Of a DNA stretch of 11,345 nt, positions 5,869 to 11,345 are shown in pieces. The notes beneath the pieces were generated by a model. That model ran no database searches and was not told the DNA's origin. It worked only from the letters and a program-made list of their open reading frames with translations. The position numbers were made by a program, and so were the translations under genes. Numbering within the stretch: position 1 is the stretch's first letter; each line of letters opens with the position of its first letter. Source of the stretch: SMWD01 sp051008895 (GTDB lineage Bacteria; Pseudomonadota; Gammaproteobacteria; Steroidobacterales; GCA-2729495); the NCBI GenBank assembly GCA_051008895.1, contig JBPCXI010000212.1, positions 1 to 11,345 of the forward strand. Reading direction: 5' to 3'.

Positions 5869-7293
5869 ATGACTGCCCCGTCACGAATCATCACTCGGCT
5901 CGTCGCGATCGCCGCACTGTCGATCGCGTCGTTCGCGCTAATCGCCGAAGAAGAACCGGCCGCTGCGGGCGGCGGCGTGGCCGTGCGCCTCGAGATCAAG
6001 GACGCCATCGGCCCGGCGACGAGCGCCTACCTGATCGAGGGCATCGAGTACGCGGCCGAAATCGATGCGCGGCTGATCATCGTCGAAATGGACACGCCCG
6101 GCGGCCTCGACTCGGCGATGCGCGACATGATCAAGGCCATCCTGAACTCCAGGATTCCGGTCGTGACCTACGTGTCGCCGAGCGGCTCGCGCGCCGCCAG
6201 CGCCGGGACTTACCTGCTGTTCGCCAGCCATATCGCGGCGATGGCCCCGGCGACGAATCTCGGTGCCGCGACTCCGGTGCAGATCGGCGGCGGTGAGGAG
6301 CCCTCGTCTCCGTTCCAGCCGCCGAAAACGAAAGACGAAGACGACGAAACGGAAGGCGATGACGCCGCAGCGGACGAGGAATCGCCTGCCCCGCTGCCGG
6401 GCACCGCGATGGAGCGCAAGGCCGTTAACGATGCCGTCGCCTATATCCGCGGCCTCGCCGAACTGCGTGGCCGCAATGCCGACTGGGCTGAGAAAGCGGT
6501 GCGCGAGGCGGCGAGCATGAGCGCCGAAGAAGCGCTCGCGCAGAATGTCATCGACGTCATCGCCGAAACCGTCGACGAGCTGCTCGAGGTCATCGACGGC
6601 CGCTCGGTCAAGGTCGTCGACGCGATGCAGGAACTGGACACCGGCGATCTGGAAATCGAGTCGTTCGAAGCCGACTGGCGCACCCGCCTGCTCGCGACGA
6701 TCACGAATCCGAACGTCGCCTACCTGCTGATGCTCGCCGGTATCTACGGCTTGCTGTTCGAGGGCTACAACCCCGGCGCGATCGTGCCCGGCGTCGTCGG
6801 CGCAATTTGCCTGCTGCTCGCGTTGTTCGCGTTCCAGGTGCTGCCGGTGAACTACGCCGGACTCGCGCTGATCCTGCTCGGCGTCATGCTGATTATTGCG
6901 GAGGCGTTCGTGCCGAGTTTTGGCGCGCTCGGGCTCGGCGGCGTGGCCGCGTTCGTCTTCGGTTCGATCATATTGATGGACACCGATGTGCCGGGCATGC
7001 AGATCGCGCGCGGACTGATCTTCGGCGTTGCACTCGTCGCGAGCTCTTTGCTGCTCTTACTCGTTTACGCGCTGATGCGCATGCGTCGCCGGCAGCCGGT
7101 CAGCGGGGCCGAGAGTATGCTCGGGCAGCTGGCCGAGGCACTGGAAGATTTCGACGAACACGGCCAGGTGTTCGTTCACGGCGAACGCTGGCATGCGAAT
7201 ACGAGCGTGTCGGTCAAGAAAGGCGACCATGTGCGCATCGAGAAGATTGACGGCCTCTGGCTCGACGTCGTGCCGGCCGACGAACAGTCATAA
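5869..7293 (+). CDS. nfeD: Long-form NfeD, membrane-anchored ClpP-class serine protease
   Basis: This 474-residue protein has the layout of the long NfeD family. It has an N-terminal signal or anchor (about 8-25) and a periplasmic ClpP/SppA-like protease domain (about 36-240). Five hydrophobic segments follow (about 283-300, 303-325, 328-347, 353-370, 382-402), then a C-terminal OB-fold-like domain (about 412-470). The nucleophile is probably S111 in AASAGTYLL. The general base is probably K184 in MERKAVNDAVAYI. These align by motif with S97 and K138 of Pyrococcus PH1510, a protease that cleaves its partner slipin. Between them lies an acidic, low-complexity insert (about 140-178) absent from the archaeal protein. 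The slipin gene follows after 57 nt. The start lacks a strong Shine-Dalgarno (CAGGG at 5853-5857). An ATG at 5862 is in another frame. Confidence 0.92.
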   Translation: MTAPSRIITRLVAIAALSIASFALIAEEEPAAAGGGVAVRLEIKDAIGPATSAYLIEGIEYAAEIDARLIIVEMDTPGGLDSAMRDMIKAILNSRIPVVTYVSPSGSRAASAGTYLLFASHIAAMAPATNLGAATPVQIGGGEEPSSPFQPPKTKDEDDETEGDDAAADEESPAPLPGTAMERKAVNDAVAYIRGLAELRGRNADWAEKAVREAASMSAEEALAQNVIDVIAETVDELLEVIDGRSVKVVDAMQELDTGDLEIESFEADWRTRLLATITNPNVAYLLMLAGIYGLLFEGYNPGAIVPGVVGAICLLLALFAFQVLPVNYAGLALILLGVMLIIAEAFVPSFGALGLGGVAAFVFGSIILMDTDVPGMQIARGLIFGVALVASSLLLLLVYALMRMRRRQPVSGAESMLGQLAEALEDFDEHGQVFVHGERWHANTSVSVKKGDHVRIEKIDGLWLDVVPADEQS

Positions 7294-7304
7294 TTGAGCG
7301 GCCA

Positions 7305-7318
7305 TCGTTGAGCAACGA
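7305..7318. repeat. Small inverted repeat between nfeD and the slipin gene
   Basis: TCGTTG (7305-7310) and CAACGA (7313-7318) are complementary around two bases; in RNA this would form a 5-bp stem with a GAGC loop. It lies 12 nt after the nfeD stop and has no T-run, so it is not an intrinsic terminator. At most it may adjust mRNA stability between the two genes. Confidence 0.25.
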
Positions 7319-7350
7319 GGGTAACGTGATGCAGATTCAGGAGAAGTAAC

Positions 7351-8142
7351 ATGTTGGGCGGATTTATCGGTATTGGCATCCTGGCGCTGGTCATCATGTC
7401 GGTGTTCAAGATCCTGAAGGAGTACGAACGCGGCGTGATCTTCCTGCTCGGGCGTTTCCAGAAAGTGAAAGGGCCCGGCATCATCATCGTCGTGCCGTTC
7501 ATCCAGCAAATGACCCGCGTCGATCTGCGCGTGATCGTCATGGACGTGCCGACGCAGGACGTGATCTCGAAAGACAACGTGTCGGTCAAGGTCAATGCGG
7601 TCGTGTACTTCCGTATCGTCGATCCGGAGAAGGCCATCATCCAGGTCGCCAATGTATTCGAGGCGACCAGCCAGCTCGCGCAGACGACACTGCGCTCCGT
7701 GCTCGGCCAGCACGAGCTCGACGAGATGCTGTCGGAACGCGACAAGCTGAACCAGGATATTCAGGTGATTCTCGATCAGCACACCGATGCGTGGGGGATC
7801 AAGGTTGCCAACGTCGAGATCAAGCACATCGATCTCGACGAGAGCATGATTCGCGCGATCGCGGCGCAGGCCGAGGCCGAACGCGCGCGGCGCGCGAAAG
7901 TCATTCACGCCGAGGGCGAGAAGCAGGCATCGAGTCAGCTCGCCGAGGCCGCGAAGATGCTGGGTTCGCAGAAACAGGCTCTGCAGCTGCGTTACCTGCA
8001 GACGCTGACCGAGGTGGCGACCGAGGGCACGAACACCATCATCTTCCCGCTACCGATGGACCTCGTTGAGGCATTCATGGAAAACGCCAATTCGGGCGGC
8101 ACGAGCCGCATTCCGCCGCCGCCCGGCGCACGTTCCGAGTAA
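7351..8142 (+). CDS. Slipin (stomatin/SPFH-domain membrane scaffold protein)
   Basis: This 263-residue protein has the bacterial slipin pattern: an N-terminal membrane hairpin (about 2-19), an SPFH/band-7 domain (about 20-180, with EYERGVIFLLGRF at 24-36 and GPGIIIVVPF at 41-50), an Ala/Glu-rich coiled coil (about 170-215), and a hydrophobic C-terminal stretch NTIIFPLPMDLVE (228-240). That last stretch resembles the region of Pyrococcus PH1511 that its NfeD partner cleaves. An AGGAGA ribosome-binding site (7339-7344) sits 6 nt before the ATG and fixes the start. With nfeD it forms the classic protease-scaffold operon, thought to organise membrane microdomains and quality control. The function here is inferred from the family. 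The proline-rich tail (255-258) is disordered-looking. Its stop codon lies within the first unit of a tandem repeat. Confidence 0.94.
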   Translation: MLGGFIGIGILALVIMSVFKILKEYERGVIFLLGRFQKVKGPGIIIVVPFIQQMTRVDLRVIVMDVPTQDVISKDNVSVKVNAVVYFRIVDPEKAIIQVANVFEATSQLAQTTLRSVLGQHELDEMLSERDKLNQDIQVILDQHTDAWGIKVANVEIKHIDLDESMIRAIAAQAEAERARRAKVIHAEGEKQASSQLAEAAKMLGSQKQALQLRYLQTLTEVATEGTNTIIFPLPMDLVEAFMENANSGGTSRIPPPPGARSE

Positions 8143-8186
8143 TCACCCCGAGTAATCACCCCGAGTGATCACCCCGAGTAATCACG
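8135..8186. repeat. Four tandem 13-bp repeats between convergent genes
   Basis: The unit CCGAGTAATCACC occurs at 8135-8147 and 8148-8160. It recurs as CCGAGTGATCACC at 8161-8173 and CCGAGTAATCACG at 8174-8186. The array fills the entire gap between the slipin stop (TAA, 8140-8142) and the mazG stop (TGA on the minus strand, 8182-8184) and includes both. A 13-bp period is not a multiple of three, so expansion does not extend a protein repeat. The third unit holds the palindrome GTGATCAC (8165-8172). No hairpin with a T-run is present, so I cannot call it a terminator. Confidence 0.9.
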
Positions 8187-8982
8187 ATTGGCGCTTGACG
8201 GCCTGCCAGCGGGACTCGAGCTCGGCGAGGGTCTGCTGACTCCAGTCCGCGCCGTCTGCGGCAAGGCCGGCCTCGACCCGACCGAAACGCGATGAGAATT
8301 TGGCATTCCCGGCGCGCAGCGCCTCCTCAGGATCGATATCGTGATGCCGCGCCAGCTGCGCGACCGCGAACAGCAGGTCGCCCAGTTCCTCGGCAATAGA
8401 CGCCCGATCGTTTTCCGCGCACGCCTCGTCCAGCTCGGCCAGTTCCTCGTCAACCTTCGCCCGCACGCCATCGGCGTCCGGCCAGTCGAAGCCGACGCCG
8501 GCTGCTCGCCGACCCAGTTTGGTGGCCCGCAGCAGGGCGGGCAGCGCCAGGCCGACGCCGTCGAGTAAGCCGGCATCCTCGTCGCCGGTCGCCGCTCGCT
8601 CGCGACGCTTGTGCTCCTCCCACGCGACCGTCTGCGCCTGCGCGTCGAGGACCTCTTCGTCGCCGAACACGTGAGGGTGGCGCCGGCGCATCTTGTCCGT
8701 GATGCCGTTAACGACATCATTGAACTCGAAGGCACCCTGCTCCGCGGCCATTTGCGCGTGAAACACGACCTGCAGCAGCAGGTCGCCGAGTTCGTCCCGC
8801 AACTCGTCGAGGTTGCCGCGGTCGATCGCGTCGGCGACCTCGTACGCCTCCTCGATCGTATACGGCGCGATCGAAGCGAAATCCTGCTCCAGGTCCCACG
8901 GACAGCCGTCGACCGGATCCCGCAGCGTGGCCATTACTTCGAGTAGATTCTTGATTGACTCGTTAGAGAGCTGTTTTTTCAT
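8182..8982 (-). CDS. mazG: Nucleoside triphosphate pyrophosphohydrolase MazG
   Basis: This 266-residue protein hydrolyses NTPs, including non-canonical ones, to NMP and pyrophosphate, a nucleotide-pool cleansing role. It also affects ppGpp levels in E. coli. It has two tandem all-alpha MazG domains. The N-terminal one includes RDPVDGCPWDLEQ (21-33), EEAYE (E44, E45, E48) and ELGD (E64, D67). The C-terminal one includes GFDWPDADGV (164-173), EELAE (E179, E180, E183) and EELGD (E199, D202). Both carry the acidic metal-binding pattern, and the length matches the E. coli enzyme (about 263). The start overlaps the nudL stop by 4 nt (ATGA), and no Shine-Dalgarno is visible, so translation probably depends on coupling. 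The final codons fall in the 13-bp repeat array. There is no mazEF toxin-antitoxin module beside it. Confidence 0.95.
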   Translation of the reverse strand: MKKQLSNESIKNLLEVMATLRDPVDGCPWDLEQDFASIAPYTIEEAYEVADAIDRGNLDELRDELGDLLLQVVFHAQMAAEQGAFEFNDVVNGITDKMRRRHPHVFGDEEVLDAQAQTVAWEEHKRRERAATGDEDAGLLDGVGLALPALLRATKLGRRAAGVGFDWPDADGVRAKVDEELAELDEACAENDRASIAEELGDLLFAVAQLARHHDIDPEEALRAGNAKFSSRFGRVEAGLAADGADWSQQTLAELESRWQAVKRQS

Positions 8983-9581
8983 TTAATTATGTCGATGAAA
9001 TTCTTGAGCATGACCGCGGTTGCACCCCAGATCCTGCGGCCGTCGAAATGGTATTCGTACAGCCGCGCATCGATGCCGCGCCAGCGCCGCGACGCATTCA
9101 AGCGATTCCGCCGTTCGAGCAGGAAATCCAGCGGCACCTCGAATGCGTCCTCGACCTCGAACCGATCCAGCACGAGCGAGACCTCGCCTTCGACGAAGCC
9201 GACGATCGGCGTGACCGCGAAGCCGGTCACGACCGCCTGCGGCTCCAGGTAGCCGGCAATGCGCACCCGGTCCGGCGGAATGCCAATTTCCTCGTGCACC
9301 TCCCGCAAAGCGGTGTCTGCGGGCGTCAGGTCGCCCGGCTCGGCCCGCCCGCCGGGAAAGCTGATCTGGCCCGGATGATCGCGCAGATGCGCGGTGCGTT
9401 GCGTGAGCAGCACCGTCAGCGCGTTGCCACGCGGCACCAGCGGCACCAGCACCGCGGCCGGCGTCAAGGGTCTATCGAACCACGCGTCGGCAGCCCCTTC
9501 CGGCAGTGTCGCCAGCGCCGCGGTGACCGGATCGTCTGCGGGCTTCGAGCCGCAGAGCCTGGTTTCGATACGCTCGCGCAT
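8979..9581 (-). CDS. nudL: CoA pyrophosphatase-type Nudix hydrolase
   Basis: This 200-residue Nudix protein belongs to the NudL/YeaB group, which cleaves CoA and its derivatives to 3',5'-ADP and phosphopantetheine. The diagnostic CoA motif precedes the catalytic box and reads LLTQRTAHLRDHPGQ (58-72) followed by ISFPGG (73-78). The Nudix box follows, with core REVHEEIGI at 93-101 (metal ligands E94, E97 and E98). VTGFAVTPIVGF (118-129) is also typical of the group. The start is the first ATG of the frame, and no clear ribosome-binding site is seen. It begins 24 nt after the fumC stop and overlaps mazG by 4 nt, so it is probably expressed from the fumC promoter. The E. coli enzyme was named from genetics and activity is not assured, so CoA specificity is inference from the motif. 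Confidence 0.92.
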   Translation of the reverse strand: MRERIETRLCGSKPADDPVTAALATLPEGAADAWFDRPLTPAAVLVPLVPRGNALTVLLTQRTAHLRDHPGQISFPGGRAEPGDLTPADTALREVHEEIGIPPDRVRIAGYLEPQAVVTGFAVTPIVGFVEGEVSLVLDRFEVEDAFEVPLDFLLERRNRLNASRRWRGIDARLYEYHFDGRRIWGATAVMLKNFIDIIK

Positions 9582-9605
9582 GTGGTTTGCGGCGCCGCGC
9601 CTGGC

Positions 9606-10991
9606 TCAGGCCTTGATGCCGCCCTTGGTCAGTTCGGCCGGGTCCAGCAGTCGCTCCAGCTCATCTTCGGTCAGATCGGTCATCTCGCGCGCGACGTCCC
9701 GAACTGCCCGGCCCTCGGCGTAGGCCTTCTTCGCAATCGCGGCGCCCTTGTCGTAACCAATCACCGCGTTCATCGCCGTCACGAGGATCGGGTTGCGATC
9801 GAGCGCCGCGGCGAGGTTGGCCTCGTTGACGGTGAATCCGGCGATCGCGTGGTCGGCCAGTTGCGTCGCCGCGGACGCAAGAATGTCGATGCTCTGGATC
9901 AGGTTGTACGCGACGACCGGCAACATCACGTTCAGCTGAAAGTTGCCGGACTGGCCGGCGACGGTGATCGTCGCGTCGTTACCGATGACCTGGGCGGCGA
10001 CCATCGCGACGGCCTCCGGGATCACGGGGTTGATCTTGCCGGGCATGATACTGCTGCCCGGCTGTAGCGCCGGCAGCGCAATCTCACCAAGCCCCGCCAG
10101 CGGGCCGCTGTTCATCCAGCGCAGGTCATTCGCGATCTTCAGCAGCGAGACTGCGAGCGTTTTCAGGTCGCCTGACACCTCGACCGCGGTGTCCTGCGTG
10201 CTCAGCGCCTCGAAATAGTTGTCGGCCGGCGCGAACGGCAGCCCGGTCGACTCGCCGAGCAACACCGCGACCTTCGCACCGAACTTCGGGTGCGCATTGA
10301 TGCCCGTGCCGACCGCAGTACCGCCCTGCGCCAGGCCGCAGAGTCGCGGCATCGCCTCTTCGAGGCGGGTGATCGCATGTGCGACCTGGCTGGCCCAGCC
10401 GCCCAGCTCCTGGCCGATCGTGACAGGCATCGCGTCCATCAGGTGCGTGCGGCCGGTCTTCACGGTGTCCTGCGTCTCCCCCGCCTTGGTCAGCAGCACC
10501 TCATGCAGGTGCCGCAGCGCGGGCAACAGCGCCTCGTTCACCAGCAATGCCGCGCTGACGTGCACCGCGGTCGGGATCACGTCGTTGCTGCTCTGGCCCA
10601 TGTTGACGTCATCGTTGGGATGCACGTCGGCGCCGAGCTGCGCGGTCGCGACGCGCGCAATCACCTCGTTCGCGTTCATGTTCGAGCTGGTGCCCGATCC
10701 GGTCTGAAACACGTCGATTGGAAACTGCGCATCGTGCCCGCCGTCCGCAACCTCGGTCGCGGCCGCCTGGATCGCGACGGCCGTGCCTGTGTTCATCAGG
10801 CCGAGTTCGCCGTGCGCACCGGCGGCCGCCCACTTGATCAGGCCCAGGGCGCGAATGAACGCCCGCGGCATCGCGATGCCGCTGATCGGGAAATTCTGCA
10901 CGGCGCGTTGCGTCTGCGCGCCCCATAGTGCGTCCTGCGGCACCTCCAGCTCTCCCATGCTGTCCTTCTCCACCCGAAATCCGTCTGCCAT
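9606..10991 (-). CDS. fumC: Class II fumarate hydratase
   Basis: This 461-residue tetrameric enzyme interconverts fumarate and L-malate in the TCA cycle. It is the iron-free, oxidant-resistant type. Superfamily regions are GTSSNMNANEV (100-110), GQSSNDVIPT (132-141), GRTHLMDAMP (180-189, with H183) and the signature GSSIMPGKINP (312-322, SS-loop serines S313/S314). G319 in MPGK fits fumarase, since aspartase usually has MPAK. The start at 10991 is supported by AGGAG (10998-11002) 6 nt upstream and by an N-terminus (FRVEKDSMGELEVP) that matches FumC. The open frame runs 44 codons further upstream, but that part lacks family similarity and covers the promoter region. It is the first gene of a fumC-nudL-mazG operon and is divergent from purB. 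Aspartase or argininosuccinate lyase is unlikely. Confidence 0.95.
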   Translation of the reverse strand: MADGFRVEKDSMGELEVPQDALWGAQTQRAVQNFPISGIAMPRAFIRALGLIKWAAAGAHGELGLMNTGTAVAIQAAATEVADGGHDAQFPIDVFQTGSGTSSNMNANEVIARVATAQLGADVHPNDDVNMGQSSNDVIPTAVHVSAALLVNEALLPALRHLHEVLLTKAGETQDTVKTGRTHLMDAMPVTIGQELGGWASQVAHAITRLEEAMPRLCGLAQGGTAVGTGINAHPKFGAKVAVLLGESTGLPFAPADNYFEALSTQDTAVEVSGDLKTLAVSLLKIANDLRWMNSGPLAGLGEIALPALQPGSSIMPGKINPVIPEAVAMVAAQVIGNDATITVAGQSGNFQLNVMLPVVAYNLIQSIDILASAATQLADHAIAGFTVNEANLAAALDRNPILVTAMNAVIGYDKGAAIAKKAYAEGRAVRDVAREMTDLTEDELERLLDPAELTKGGIKA

Positions 10992-11031
10992 TCCCTGCTC
11001 CTGATTGTTCCGATCGCGCATAAAGCCGCCC

Positions 11032-11062
11032 ATTTTAGCGCGAACGTCAGCGCTATCCCCAA
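11032..11062 (-). promoter_or_regulatory. Possible fumC-nudL-mazG promoter (TTGGGG-N19-TAAAAT)
   Basis: On the minus strand TTGGGG (11062-11057) precedes TAAAAT (11037-11032) by 19 bp, 40 nt before the fumC start. The -10 is 5/6, the -35 is weak, and the spacer is long. It shares the string CGCGCTAAAAT and the same spacing with the region before pgsA. A perfect TTGACA at 11123-11118 has no -10 at a usable distance. Confidence 0.35.
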
Positions 11063-11141
11063 GTTGCGGCATTCGGTGTAAAGTACCGACCCGTGCGGGC
11101 CGGGGACAATCGGTCTGTGTCAAATATTTCGTTTTAAAAAC

Positions 11142-11171
11142 TTGGGTTTAAGCTGTATTTCTCGATATCAT
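11142..11171 (+). promoter_or_regulatory. Possible purB promoter
   Basis: TTGGGT (11142-11147) is followed after 18 bp by TATCAT (11166-11171), a 5/6 -10 match, within a stretch noticeably AT-richer than the rest of the window. The -10 overlaps a palindrome (11165-11178). The predicted leader to the purB ATG is about 36 nt. Confidence 0.4.
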
Positions 11172-11178
11172 TTGATAT
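11165..11178. promoter_or_regulatory. Palindromic operator candidate upstream of purB
   Basis: ATATCA-TT-TGATAT is a perfect 6+6 inverted repeat with a 2-bp centre, sitting on the proposed purB -10. A dimeric regulator binding here would block RNA polymerase. It does not match the E. coli PurR box (ACGCAAACGTTTGCGT), so the regulator, if any, is unknown. Confidence 0.4.
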
Positions 11179-11214
11179 TGAATCTACGGCGCTTTCGCAT
11201 CGGTAGCCACGTCT

Positions 11215-11345
11215 ATGGAATTGTCTCCGCTGACCGCCCTGTCCCCGCTCGACGGCCGCTATGCCGCGAAGTGCGATTCGTTCCGCGCGCTGTTCAGCGA
11301 GTACGGCCTGATTCGCCTGCGCACGCTCGCCGAGGTTCGCTGGGT
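11215..11345 (+). CDS. purB: Adenylosuccinate lyase, 5' part
   Basis: Only the first 43 codons (plus two bases) are in the window, and the gene runs off the right edge. The N-terminus MELSPLTALSPLDGRYAAK, then FSEYGLIRLRTLAEVRW, is close to E. coli PurB (MELSSLTAVSPVDGRY), with its SPxDGRY motif. PurB removes fumarate from SAICAR and adenylosuccinate in purine synthesis. The ATG at 11215 gives the family's usual start, although no clear Shine-Dalgarno precedes it. It is divergent from fumC across 223 bp. The active-site residues lie outside the window. Confidence 0.92.
   Translation, partial: MELSPLTALSPLDGRYAAKCDSFRALFSEYGLIRLRTLAEVRW

Noticed and set aside
8135..8186. CRISPR-like array
   Set aside because: The 13-bp units are directly adjacent with no spacers, and no cas gene is present.
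8182..8982. MazG as part of a toxin-antitoxin or phage-defence module
   Set aside because: It is the full-length two-domain housekeeping form in a nudL operon, with no mazEF or defence gene nearby.
9048..10067. A 339-codon plus-strand open frame opposite nudL and fumC
   Set aside because: It crosses the boundary of two well-supported minus-strand genes, is Arg-rich and has no domain motif.
10992..11123. 44-codon N-terminal extension of fumC
   Set aside because: A good AGGAG site and a FumC-like N-terminus place the start at 10991. The extension has no similarity to the family and covers the promoter region.
11118..11123. Perfect minus-strand TTGACA as a fumC -35
   Set aside because: The bases 16-18 bp downstream are GC-rich (GCCCGC) with no -10-like hexamer.

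Overview
The window looks like a chromosomal segment from a GC-rich gammaproteobacterium. By my reading the base composition is clearly GC-rich, but I did not compute it. The main clue is gene order: uvrC, pgsA, tRNA-Gly(GCC) and tRNA-Cys(GCA) run in one direction, the same order as the E. coli uvrC-pgsA-glyW-cysT block. A class II DAHP synthase, a family-5 uracil-DNA glycosylase, and a long NfeD/slipin pair suggest a Xanthomonadales/Nevskiales/Woeseiales-like lineage rather than an enteric, but that placement is inference. Coding density is high, no gap without a gene exceeds about 225 bp, and I see no insertion sequence, prophage, integrase, CRISPR array or island signature.

Layout. (1) Positions 4-5734 are all on the minus strand, transcribed right to left: a probably exported metallo-beta-lactamase-fold hydrolase, class II DAHP synthase, family-5 UDG, uvrC, pgsA, tRNA-Gly, tRNA-Cys. 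Spacings are 19 nt, a 14-nt overlap, 0 nt and 71 nt, so the first four genes look like one operon. The tRNAs seem to have their own strong promoter in the last codons of pgsA. (2) Positions 5735-5868 form a short divergent promoter region with an extended -10 element facing each way. (3) Positions 5869-8142, plus strand: a long NfeD (ClpP-class membrane serine protease) followed by a slipin/stomatin, the classic protease-scaffold pair. (4) Positions 8135-8186: four 13-bp tandem repeats filling the whole gap between two convergent genes and covering both stop codons. (5) Positions 8182-10991, minus strand: fumC, nudL (CoA pyrophosphatase-type Nudix) and mazG, a tight operon with a 24-nt gap and then a 4-nt ATGA overlap. 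(6) Positions 10992-11214: a partly AT-rich divergent regulatory region. (7) 11215 to the window end, plus strand: the first 43 codons of purB.

How the parts fit. UDG and UvrC are both DNA-repair enzymes, and each carries a recognisable four-cysteine iron-sulphur set. NudL and MazG are both pyrophosphohydrolases that act on nucleotide-type substrates (CoA and non-canonical NTPs). FumC and PurB both release fumarate or act on it and belong to the same superfamily. I found no convincing undescribed multi-gene system. The points most worth following up are the stop-codon-spanning 13-bp repeat, the UDG-uvrC pairing, the tRNA promoter with its leader hairpin, the acidic insert in the NfeD protease, and a promoter-like module shared by pgsA and fumC.
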